Part shown: positions 1-8,648 of the stretch, in pieces | Position numbering within the stretch: position 1 is the stretch's first letter | Layout: the number at the start of each line of letters is the position of its first letter | Assembly: GCA_022592435.1 (NCBI GenBank) | Contig: JABYQS010000779.1 | Coordinates: 1-13,481, forward strand | Source: Cerioporus squamosus | Lineage: Eukaryota > Basidiomycota > Agaricomycetes > Polyporales > Polyporaceae | Direction of reading: 5' to 3' | Length of the DNA: 13,481 nt | Position numbers and translations under genes: made by a program | Notes under the pieces: model-generated | Databases searched by the model: none | Told to the model about the DNA's origin: nothing | Seen by the model: the letters and a program-made list of their open reading frames with translations, nothing else

Positions 1-1107
1 CGATATGCGATGACGTGTCGCGACGCGAGGGCACCCACAGAGTGGCTTAATCTCATGGCGATCTTCTCTCTTTCTGCCCCTATTTGGATATCCCTTTCGA
101 GCCATGACCATCGGGCTGCACCTTCTCGTCTCTAAACCGTCGCAGTCGCCCTCCGTTTGCGGTCTTCAAGCTCTCACAGGCAGTCCCAGTGCTGTCGGCA
201 TGCTTTTCTTGATCCTGCGGTCGCTGACGCTGCGAATTCCCCGCTCACTGTTGGATCCGCAGTCAGTTCTCTCGGTCTCCGCGAGGATCACGAGAATGTC
301 CAGCATGGCTGGTAGAAGCTTCAAGGTTACGCGTGTGCGCCACGAGTGCCTCGCTGAGTGAGTCATTCTACCCCTTTTCACACCCCTCGTTGCAAGAACT
401 TCGTCGAGGGCGCCTGTTCATGATCAGCCAGGGGGAACGCGATTGTCAAGACCTATTCGCACGTCCAATCGGCGCCCGCCGCGAGCACAAGACGCGATTC
501 CGTGGAGAATGTTGGCCTCAGTGACGCACCCGTACGGCATTTGCGCGCCCCTAGGTTGGTAGGCATTAATCGGGCATGTCGTGAGTATCGCCTTCATGCC
601 CCCCGGCGATTGAGGTCTCGCCACAAAAGCCACCGTCGTACGTATTCGCAAACTGATTTCCATCGAGGCCTCATCTCAGCGTAACGTTATTAGGGCAATC
701 TTGACCAGCGATGCAGGTCAATTGCAACACGCTGCACCTTCACAGCGGCGCTGGTGGCGCGAACACCCGGAATCGAGGGCACTCTGCTCGGTGTATCACA
801 GCCCCGACCGCCGATAACGACATGCGTACGGACCATGGCATGGAGGCCTTTGCGACTGCATTGTTCCCCTGCCGAAGAGGTGCGGTTCGCATCCGGAGAT
901 CCCGAGATCCACAGTATCGGTTCTCATCCCTGCTGCCCAGGTCCTGGCGAATGGTTTCGGAGTCTGTTCCCCCCTCTGCGTATCATCCCGCGAGGTCTGC
1001 TCACGCCCGTCTTCCATCCAGCTTCCGCTCACCGGTCGCTCGCCTCCCAACTAGCATCCTTCGCCTCCAACAAGCTTCCTCTCGCATTGTCCCAACGTCT
1101 CACCGCC
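1..1107. other. No gene recognised; upstream region and CT-rich leader of the first gene
   Basis: Short open frames exist on both strands, but none shows a recognisable domain, consistent splice structure or protein-like composition. From about 1000 to 1107 the plus strand is rich in C and T and ends in an excellent start context (CACCGCCATGG). This is typical of a fungal 5' leader. No TATA box was seen at a convincing distance. Confidence 0.5.
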
Positions 1108-2853
1108 ATGGATAGCGACGATTCGACTCGCTCGTCTCAGTTGCCGCGTCTAGCCGATCCAACTCTTCTCATGTCCGCTACGGGCGATACTGTGGTTAAT
1201 TCCTCACGCTCCGTGTCGCCGCACCCTGTCGAGCTCGCAGACACCCTGCCTGGAGCAGGGACTAGCCATGGTGACGGCGCAGCTATTCCTGCGGTACGTT
1301 ACCCTTGTCTGGGTGCCTGTGTCGGCCGCTGACGTACTCCTAGGGCCCTGGAAGTTTTGTGCCCGCCAAGGCCGAACTCACCTTGACGGTATGTCCATGG
1401 CAGTGTGTATGAGACACATCACCGATCTCTCTCTCTTGACTACAGGCCGACAGCACAAGCTCAACCGACACCTGTGCTGGGAAGGAGACCTTCCTCGACC
1501 AGCCTCGTCTGTTCTACACGTATCCGTCGTACCCAAGTCCCCCTGGTTGCAACGCTCGTTCGGCGTATCACGCGTTGGTAAAGGACAAACCAACGTCCAG
1601 ATCACCACCACCGCGTCGTACCTCATGCGTGTCCTCGGGCTGCGGGTCTCGCTCTCTAAGGTATGCATCATATCTATCCCTCCATCCCAATTCTCCTTCC
1701 CCGATTGAACCTCGTCCACAGCCGGACTTTTCTGCCCATCCGCGCTACGATGATGTCGTCATCACAGCGTCGGAACTTCGCGCTTTATACATGAAGGCTC
1801 TAGTGTGTAGTGCTGCAGGGTCGGGTCGGGTCAGGTTATTGGCCATCCAGAGCCATGACCCGACCTACGACTGGACATGACTGGTCCTTCAGTCTTATGA
1901 CTGGACTGGAAGTAATACAGCGGTACGACCTGACCTAACTGCAGTCAAGTTACAGTTTTGACCGGTCAAAACTGATGATCAGTTATAACCAGTTAAGACC
2001 AGTCATAACTACCCAAGAAGGTTGGAGAAGTCATGATCAAGAGGTGAATAGCCTTATACAAGCCTAAGATACTTTCTAAATGATCATCTTGATGACTTAA
2101 AGTCCAAAGGGCTATACAATATATGTGCTCTCACCTGGTATAGCTTAGTCGGGACTGATTTTAACTGGTTATGACCGGTCATTACCAGTCAAAGGCACCT
2201 ATAACCAGGTCATTGGTAGGGCAAAAAAGACTGGTCATGACTGGTCATCATCAGTCGTGTCCAGTCATAGATATCGGTTCAAAAATCATGACCACGACCT
2301 GACTGGCGACCTGACTGCTACCTTTGTGGTTATGGTCCAGTCATTTCTGCTCAGGTCGGGTCAGGTTCCAGTCATTTTCCGGTCATGGGACCCGACCCTG
2401 CAGCACTACTAGTGTGTAAGACCGATTGCCCCCTACCTTCGCTCCCCTCGCTCATCCGTTCTCCTAGGGTTTGTCGAACGTGAGTGTCTAGATGAGGGCT
2501 CCTGCCAAATCGTCTTCGTTGGTGGAGTCGATACGAATGTAAGCGTTGCGATGCTCAGTCTTCCTGCTATGCTCACCATGCAGCAGTCTCCCGACGGGGC
2601 CCCTGCGATCCCGCTCAACAACATACGCGAAATGGCTGACCAATTGCCCGAGGATTGTCGTGATGCGGACAGTGCCGACGACTTCGATGCTTTCATGTTC
2701 CACGCAGGTGCCTTCTTCGTAGAAAAGCGTGGGTGGTTGTCGACATTCCTTATCGGGTCGTTGATCATCGCCGCTGCGGTCACATTTACATTGATTGTCC
2801 CATCCTTGTTCACGCTTGCCCTTGGAAATCGTGTGTGCAGCGTGAAGTACTAG
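1108..2853 (+). CDS. Orphan protein with C-terminal membrane segment, five exons, hAT-like element in intron 4
   Basis: Function not recognised. Proposed exons: 1108-1293, 1344-1388, 1454-1660, 1722-1806 and 2468-2853. They join in one frame (909 bases, 302 residues). Donors are GTACGT, GTATGT, GTATGC and, for intron 4, GTAGTG; acceptors include CTCCTAG and CCACAG. Intron 2 could instead end at 1445, but only the acceptor at 1453 keeps the phase. Residues 1-60 are Ser/Asp-rich and probably disordered. The middle (about 78-175) has alternating hydrophobic and polar stretches such as VSVVPKSPWLQRSFGV and YDDVVITASELRALYMKALV. Residues about 265-293 form one strong hydrophobic segment followed by a short tail ending CSVKY, suggesting a tail-anchored or single-pass membrane protein. 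Intron 4 carries the transposable element. If intron 4 is not removed, the frame reads into the element and stops at 1880. Confidence 0.6.
1800..1807. repeat. Target-site duplication, left copy (CTAGTGTG)
   Basis: Identical to 2409-2416 and immediately outside the left terminal inverted repeat. The first seven bases are the end of exon 4; the last G becomes the first base of the intron. Confidence 0.9.
1808..1827 (+). repeat. Left terminal inverted repeat
   Basis: TAGTGCTGCAGGGTCGGGTC, a perfect inverted match to 2389-2408. After base 20 the two ends diverge. Confidence 0.9.
1953..1974. repeat. Perfect 22-base palindrome inside the element
   Basis: The left arm CAGTTTTGACC is followed directly by its reverse complement, centred on the CCGG at about 1962-1965. 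A second perfect odd-centred palindrome (AACTGATGATCAGTT, 1970-1984) overlaps it. Related motifs recur near 2160-2200 in the right half, so the element can fold back on itself at several scales. Confidence 0.85.
2389..2408 (-). repeat. Right terminal inverted repeat
   Basis: Reverse complement of 1808-1827 with no mismatches over 20 bases. Confidence 0.9.
2409..2416. repeat. Target-site duplication, right copy (CTAGTGTG)
   Basis: Identical to 1800-1807. Its last G with the following TAAGA forms the ancestral splice donor GTAAGA. Confidence 0.9.
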
Positions 2854-3337
2854 ATAGAGTACTCCTGTACCACATACAAACGACGAGTCAAATTGAGAGT
2901 ATACTTGCTTCATGAATCACTTCGGTTCGCGTAGCAGCCCCGGGAGCGACGCTGGCAGACGTGTCGGGCGGCCGGCGCCGATCGACTCCCCGATATGGTA
3001 ACCTCTACGACCTTGCAGTGTGCCTGGAAGTTCAACTTGAAGCTTCAGCTTGATCACTGACAGCGACAGTCCACTGGCTACATCGCGCTCGATACGTGCA
3101 CCTTGATACTCGAAGTCTTCGTACTCTGTCAAGATCTAGAGATAAATCCTACTTGCACGAGTTACTTAGCGTGACTGCTGTAGCACCGGGTCTGCCATCC
3201 TCGTGCCCCGGGGGAACCCACGGCGAAGACTTACTGGGAGTGGCACAAACATATAAGGGCTCGCTCGCGCGAGTCGTGCGCCTTCCTATCCGTTTCGTTT
3301 CCCTACATCACAGACTAATCTCCCAGCCACTGCTGCT
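2854..3337. other. Intergenic region before the second gene
   Basis: No gene recognised. It holds the presumed 3' end of the first gene and the promoter of the next. A TATA-like sequence lies at 3252, and a CT-rich leader runs to the start codon. Confidence 0.5.
3252..3257 (+). promoter_or_regulatory. TATA-like box for the gene starting at 3338
   Basis: TATAAG lies 86 bases upstream of the ATG at 3338, a usual distance for a fungal core promoter with a short leader. It is followed by a GC-rich stretch (GCTCGCTCGCGCGAG) and a pyrimidine-rich leader. Confidence 0.45.
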
Positions 3338-4654
3338 ATGTCCTACGTTAGTTCGGAAGATGCTGCCGACCGGGTTCAGGAGCGCAAAGACGCCATCTGG
3401 GAGGCCAGTACCAAGCTGGACGACGACATATCCGCGTGAGTGTGCTTGTCCTGCCCTGAAGGTCACTCAGATCTGACCACGCTTTGCTCCTGTAGGCTCT
3501 GCGACGTGTTCAACCTCCCTTCTGTCACCATCGAAGGTTGGGGCTCACGGCTCGCGTCTCGGATTACCGACCAGCATGAAGCGCATGTCTCTGCGGTCCG
3601 TCAGCAGTTGCGCCTGGACTCCCACAACCTGCGCATGTTTCACGCTCGTCCATCCACCAAGCCGAAGGATCAAGGCCGCAGAGCCTCATCCCCTCCGAGC
3701 GACAGCAAGTCCCAACCTTCCGATGCGGCTTCGTCCTCCGGACAGTCCAACGCTGCCGCCCTGTTGGTCGCGCTCGTCGTGAAGGCTGTCAAGAATGCAA
3801 GCAAGGTTGACTCGCTGTTTCAAGAGGTGCGCTGCGTCTTTCGCGAGTGCAAGTACGCCGAAGTTGACATGGTACAGTTCGACGACCTTCAGTCCACCCT
3901 GACAGCCAATGGTACATGACCCTTGCCGACATCATCTTCATTCGCAACTCCAAACCGAATATCCTCGCGTGTCGGGACCGGATGAAGAGGACGCTGTCAA
4001 GCTCAAGGATACATTCGCCACCTACAAGAAGTGCTTCTACTTACTGTCTGATGAGGTAAGTGGTATACGTTCGCCTTCCGTATGTCCCGCTGAACGCTGC
4101 GCAGACGGAGTTGAACAAAACCTTACGCGTCATCCGCGCGTCCACCATCTCCGCTGAAATCTTTGCGACTAACCTGGGTCCAGCTGTCGAGGACATCCTC
4201 CGTCTCAAGAGGGAGCGCGATCGTGCCGTCGAGCAAGCTTCCACCATCGGCGAGGAGCTGATGACCGCTTGGCTCTCTTTGCCAGATGCCCGCGTCGAGC
4301 AGGAGGCGTACGAGGTCGCAATTGCCCAGTTTGATCCTTTGGAGACCTTGGTCTCCAACCAGGAGGCTGAGCACAATGGTGTGATGATGTTCATTGTGGT
4401 ACGCCCTCCTACTCCTGTCCCTTGAGCCGCGCTCATGATCTCGACAGCTCATGTTTGAAGTTGCTCTGCATACTCCCGCATCGGTGCCCTTCAACGGAGA
4501 GGATGTTGACGTTGAGCTCTTGCTCGTTGCTTTTGATGAGTATGAGAAGCTAACTGAACAATGTCGCGAGATGATTGAGGCTTCCGAGCCCATCATCGAG
4601 ACGTTGACCGACTTCGTCTCTCACCTTCATGCGGCCGCGGGCCCCACGGCTTGA
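3338..4654 (+). CDS. Orphan helix-rich protein, five exons
   Basis: Function not recognised. Proposed exons: 3338-3435, 3496-3911, 3988-4055, 4105-4398 and 4448-4654. They sum to 1083 bases (360 residues) in a consistent phase. Introns 1, 3 and 4 are clear (GTGAGT...TGTAG, GTAAGT...GCGCAG, GTACGC...CGACAG; 49-60 bases). Intron 2 (3912-3987, donor GTACAT, acceptor GATGAAG) is the weak point, because its acceptor lacks a pyrimidine tract and no good branch site is seen. Residues 1-83 look helical. About 84-118 are Ser/Pro/Lys-rich and disordered. A hydrophobic helix (AAALLVALVVKAVKNA) spans about 119-134. From about 172 to the end the composition is that of long amphipathic helices (for example ILRLKRERDRAVEQASTIGE), so a coiled-coil or helical-bundle protein is likely. 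There is no signal peptide. Confidence 0.6.
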
Positions 4655-5092
4655 TGATCACATGTGGTATATCGGATTACAATCAATGTCATCATCTTGT
4701 ACACGCCTCTTCCGTACTATATTCGAGCCCCCAATGCTGTCATGAATCGTGCGTGACGACGACTTCTCATGGGTATTGCATGGGTACTCGAACGGAGGAT
4801 AGAGCGCTCAAGATCTCATCTGAGATATGGATCTGTTGTCACTCACCTCCGATTAGGACACGCCCCGGAATGTGCCCATTCCAGATCACTGTCCTTGCCC
4901 AGATGTTCATCAAGGTTGCTGGCACCCTCTGCCGCATGCGAGAAGCGTGCGGCTGGCGTAGAGAGCGCCCTCAACTTATCTACCGCGGGCAGCTGGTCAG
5001 AGTTGCGCTGAAGACCCCCAGTTTCCTCGCCCAACTGACGTCGACACAACACGGTTCTTCACTTAGCTCTCGATCCCCATATCGCTTCACGT
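4655..5092. other. Intergenic region between two plus-strand genes
   Basis: No gene recognised. A 164-codon open frame from 4651 has no good start context or recognisable content, and a reverse frame covers part of the same stretch. The final 60 bases are pyrimidine-rich and probably form the leader of the gene starting at 5093. Confidence 0.45.
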
Positions 5093-7541
5093 ATGTCTCA
5101 GCAGAACGACACGAATTATGGCGCGCCCTCCGGAAGTGCGCGTGAGTTATTAGGTGCGCCTGGCTGCCTCGTAGTGGACGACGTCGCACTCATCCTCACG
5201 CTAGCACGCCTAAACACCCCGTCCAAACGCAGGCCCGAGCGGCCCCACGCAACTACACCCGAATCTGTGACACCCCCAGGTGCGATATCTAAGGCTGCAG
5301 TGCCATCTCGCTGCTGACATGTATGGTCGTCAGGTGGAGGTCGTGCCTCCGACCGGTCGGTATTGTTCGGCAGAGTCCAGCCCTTCCAAATCCCTCAGTC
5401 GTACGTCCCCTTACTGCTAGTACCTTAGGGCTTCTATCTCATTCACCTCATTACGACGCAGGCTGTTGCAGCCCGCTGCTCCGGCTCAGAAGAGGAAGCC
5501 TGGGGCCGATGATGATGATGATGACGACGACGACGACCACGACATGCTCGGCAAGGACGTCCCCACCGTATTCAAGCGTCCGCGGAACAAGCGCGACAAC
5601 CCCTTCACAGAGGGTTCTTCTGGGGAGGAGGCCGCCTTTGCATCTACCTATTCCGGTTTATTTATGCTTGAGAACATCCCAGGCGGGTTCCCTGCCCTCG
5701 CTCAGACGCTCGCCATCAGCAATGTCCCCTTCCTCCCGTCCGGTTTCATCCAGGCCGCAGGTTCTTCTTCGGACGCCGGACAGGAAGGGGCCCTCTCCCC
5801 AGCTGGAGCGGGTCCCTCCCCTTCTGCGAGGCTCACCGATGTCGGCGAAGGCAGCAGCAGCGCGAAGAAACAGTCAATCCCTCGCGAGCGCGCCGTGCTT
5901 CCAGCCGTCGCGGCTCTAGTGCCCCAGAAGGTCCTGGCGACACTGCTGAGGAGTCCGACCGTGTCGTCGACGAGGAGACCGGCATGAATCTTGCTCTTGC
6001 GGCTCTCAGAAAGGGCAAGGCCGTTACTCGTCCCAATAATCGCAAGCGGGGCCGCGTGGTAACCCCTTCAGGTTCGCCTCCTCAAGAGTCTTCGCCTCTC
6101 CAACAATCGCCGCCTCAGGGGTCACCCGAGGCTCAACCTCCTGCCGCGACAACCACCCCGGGAGGCTCCCGGGAGGGTTTGCCTCTGATACCGACCACGA
6201 CGAAGTTGCAATGGACACCGACGAGCAGACGGGTGCCGACAAGGGCAAAAGTCGCGCCGACTCGGGTGCTGGTGGACCCAGCGGGAATAGCGGCTCGGTA
6301 CGTATCCTGTATACTCAGTCCCGTTCTTCGCTTACTTATTCCAGCAGTACGTTACTCGGGCTGAACTGGGTGACATCCAGTACTCCCTCAGGCAGCTGAA
6401 CAATAACGTTGGTAGGCTCGTGGTCTTGATGAGCGAACAAACACAGTTCTTCTCGACCATGCAAGCTCGCGGATGGCAGGAGTCTCGTACGGCAGCTCAG
6501 CCGGACAATGCGAACGAGGAGACTGGCGCGCCTGACGTTAATCCCGCTACCATCGAGAAGTTGAAACGTCGTGCTGCTCACGATCCCAAGCCCACGGAAC
6601 TTCCATCATCGCGAGACACTGCGCATAATGAGTTGGCAGTAAGTCGCTGTTCGCTTTCCATTGTTCACGTGCTAAGCATTGCCGCGCTAGGCTAGCATTC
6701 GCGCCGTCGCGAGACTGCTGATGGGACGGCAAAATTCTAAGAGCCCCTTTCATGCCGATCATCTTGCAAGCGCTACTGAGGCCGAGGATTACGATCCCGC
6801 GCAGGGTCCTGCTTGTGGGCTGGACGACTTCCGTCCTGATCTCGCTGGTACTCACACGAATGCCTGGAACACATGTATCGTTCAGATCTTCGTCGACCAC
6901 TTCATGAAGTTGCTGCCGGACGCTGACGAAAACGAGGTCACCGAGCTCTTCGAAGGACATCTCAAGTATCTCTGCAGTCGGTACAAAGAATCCCTGCAAG
7001 GTGCAGAGGCGGCTCGTCGGCGCCAGAGGCTAGCCAACAGGGCCGAACGGCAAAGGAATGTGAGTCCCATCTTTCGTTGTATCCTGGGCGTGTCTGATCG
7101 TGATTGATATTGCAGCTTTGGATGCGCCGTCTCACAGCGGCAGCCTTCCACCCCGATCTACAGATTCATATCCCTATTCTCCGGTCTCTTGGCCCGTTTG
7201 GCATGAGCTCCGACGAGTCCGATCACGAGTCCGGCGGAGGTATACGCTATCGCATTCTCAAGAAGCCATGGAGGAACCCTGAACTGGCTCTTTGGCTTCG
7301 CCTCTTCGACAAGCTCTACAGCATTTGGCGCCTCGGAAACATGACTGGTGCGCAACCCCACCCGCGTACCCCTTCCGGCGTTGTCTCGACCCGCCGCCCA
7401 CCTGTTTGTGGCCTTCCGTGGAATGCGTACAACCAGGTATGGTTCAAGAGATTGACGGACTACGACAAAGTTCTTCTCGCTCCCAAGATGGACGAAACTT
7501 ACAACTTCGAACACCCAATTAGTCTTAGGACCGAGGCGTGA
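5093..7541 (+). CDS. Agaricomycete GMSSDESD-motif protein with disordered acidic N-terminal half, nine exons
   Basis: Molecular function unknown. Proposed exons: 5093-5141, 5205-5279, 5334-5400, 5462-5872, 5920-6071, 6119-6297, 6345-6638, 6691-7059 and 7116-7541 (2022 bases, 673 residues). Most introns are canonical (GTGAGT, GTACGT, GTAAGT donors; 47-63 bases). Introns 4 (5873-5919, donor GTCAAT) and 5 (6072-6118, donor GTTCGC) are inferred because the frame must change there. Residues 1-310 are low-complexity: ten Asp in a row (80-89), a basic FKRPRNKR patch that could be a nuclear signal, and Ser/Pro/Gln runs. About 311-345 may form a short coiled coil (YSLRQLNNNVGRLVVLMSEQ). The C-terminal 230 residues carry the order WNxxxVxxF, an Arg-rich RRRQRLANRAERQR, LGPFGMSSDESDHE (about 557-570), YRILKKPWR, WLRLFDKLY, and GLPWNAYNQVW near the end. 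From memory this matches a multi-copy family in mushroom genomes. Confidence 0.65.
5508..5537 (+). repeat. Trinucleotide run encoding ten aspartates
   Basis: Five GAT codons are followed by five GAC codons in frame within exon 4 of the gene at 5093-7541. The codon switch in mid-run shows the tract is not a freshly slipped pure repeat. The +1 frame would read Met and Thr runs, so the acidic reading fits the protein context better. Confidence 0.9.
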
Positions 7542-8648
7542 GTACGATTCAAGCATCTTTCCCTCAGTTCTTGCTCAAATGGTGCTTTCAGTAACGCGGC
7601 TTAAGACTTGTATGGGACCGTCGTGTTCTCGCATATCTCCTTCGCGCTCGTACTATTCCTTCTCTCCGCCTTTTGGTCGTGCGTACCGTCCTGCACATCT
7701 CTCTCTCTCCTCCCCCCGTACGCTCGTACTTTCGTCGCTGTGCGCGTCCTGGCGGCGCGTACTGGCTTGCACATCTCTCCCATCACGCTCACACTCTCGC
7801 TCCTGTTCGCGTCCTGATGGCGCGTACCGTTCTGTTGTCCCTGATAGTCCAACTCCCTGCCCCTCGTTCATATCGCTTTCCGCCCATACCTCTGTACCCT
7901 CCGCTCTCCGCCTCCACACGTTTGATAACGACCTATGTCTTCTGTTACGACTGTATCTTGACGTCATTCTTTTCACACTAAGCCCACGCTCCTTTCGAGT
8001 TCGCCGTTATAGCTACACACTCCTTCTCATGTCAGCTAGTCCTCGTACAAGTCACACTCATTTGCCAGTGATCAGAGAGGTCCATCTCCAGACCCCGAGC
8101 CCATGGACAGCATGACTCTCAGGTCGTCAGTGTAAACGCTTCCACAATCGGCCCCATTGAGCGCTGAGCGGGCACGAGGCTACCAGCCGATGTTGCGCAT
8201 CGAGTGCGTGGCCATATATCAGGATACCTCCTCACGACCGCCGCAATCGTTCCCCTCGACACTGTTCACTCCCCGGCATCCTTACCGCGCTGACTTCACG
8301 GATCAACTTCTGTTCACACACTTGATGTGAGAGGAGCGATAGTTCGCATAGACAATAGTGATAGACCATGGGCGCGGGATGGTGACCTAGATGGAGAGCG
8401 CGACCAAGGGCGATTCATACGCTATGATGATTCGTGCCTAACGCGTCAACACCATGCGTCTAGCCTAGCATAGCCAGCATGTCCGAAGTCAAGAATAGTA
8501 TGTATTGGCCGCCACAGGAGCACTGGAGGCGACCATACAGGCAATTCAGAATCATACACGTGAACTCAAGAGTATGCAAGAACAGTGATTGCAAAGCCGA
8601 TATACCGCGAGCTGCCAACCTCGACACCTAGCGACGAACAAATGTACA
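7542..8648. other. Gene-free convergent region, pyrimidine-rich in its first half
   Basis: It lies between the stops of two convergent genes, so it should hold both 3' ends. Open frames here (for example 7579-8115) are made almost only of Ser, Leu, Arg and Pro from CT-rich sequence and look spurious. The 7600-8000 stretch has strong strand asymmetry (C/T on plus). The 8116-8648 part shows no recognisable element. Confidence 0.55.
7629..7850 (+). repeat. Degenerate tandem repeat, period about 62-76 bases
   Basis: Related words recur in the same order. A TCGCATATCTCC or TGCACATCTCTC block appears at about 7629, 7692 and 7768. A GCGTACCGT or GCGTACTGG block appears at about 7681, 7757 and 7822. 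CGCGTCCTGGCGG or CGCGTCCTGATGG precedes the last two. The units are diverged and of unequal length, so this is an old, decayed array or a slippage product of CT-rich DNA. Confidence 0.5.

Larger units (their letters stand above)
1808..2408. mobile_element. Non-autonomous hAT-like MITE, 601 bases
   Basis: The ends are perfect 20-base terminal inverted repeats (TAGTGCTGCAGGGTCGGGTC at 1808-1827 and its reverse complement at 2389-2408). They are flanked by identical 8-base direct repeats CTAGTGTG. An 8-base duplication with short inverted ends is characteristic of the hAT superfamily. There is no transposase frame, so it would need a transposase in trans. The interior is more AT-rich than the flanks and full of short motifs in both orientations (variants of TGACTGG/CCAGTCA and AACCAGTTA), concentrated towards both ends, as expected for transposase-binding subterminal repeats. 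Intact ends and duplication suggest a fairly recent insertion. Confidence 0.9.
1807..2467 (+). other. Composite intron: 52-base ancestral intron enlarged to 661 bases by the element
   Basis: Removing the element and one copy of the 8-base duplication leaves a 52-base intron beginning GTAAGA (2416) and ending CTCCTAG (2467). That size matches the other introns here. Exon 4 ends in phase 1 (T) and exon 5 starts GG, giving TGG (Trp), and the frame then stays open to the stop at 2853. In the present allele the left duplication plus the first element base gives a donor GTAGTG at 1807. It is weaker than GTAAGA because the +5 G is missing. The old strong donor survives at 2416, but its use would keep the element in the message. 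Confidence 0.65.

Noticed and set aside
711..1332. Open frames upstream of and through the ATG at 1108
   Set aside because: They are open mainly because of GC- and CT-rich sequence. The composition looks like a leader, and the start at 1108 has the best context.
1268..1708. A continuous 146-codon reading frame taken as a gene of its own
   Set aside because: Part of this frame is used as exon 3 (1454-1660), but the flanking parts contain clear donors and acceptors and fit better as introns.
1808..2408. A Tc1/mariner, MuDR or PIF/Harbinger element instead of hAT
   Set aside because: The duplication is 8 bases, not TA (mariner), a TA-containing trinucleotide (PIF/Harbinger) or about 9 bases (MuDR). 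The short 20-base ends also fit hAT best.
2433..2913. Minus-strand open frames opposite the last exon of the first gene
   Set aside because: They are antisense shadows. The plus-strand frame continues exon 4 in phase and encodes the membrane segment.
4651..5145. A 164-codon plus-strand open frame
   Set aside because: It starts at the stop of the previous gene, has no domain or protein-like pattern, and overlaps the promoter and first exon of the next gene in another frame.
5323..5919. A 198-codon frame with Met and Thr runs
   Set aside because: It is the +1 shadow of the GAT/GAC tract. The acidic frame joins upstream and downstream exons in phase and this one does not.
7579..8115. A 178-codon Ser/Leu/Arg/Pro-rich frame
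   Set aside because: It is produced by pyrimidine-rich repeats, and overlapping frames on both strands are equally open.
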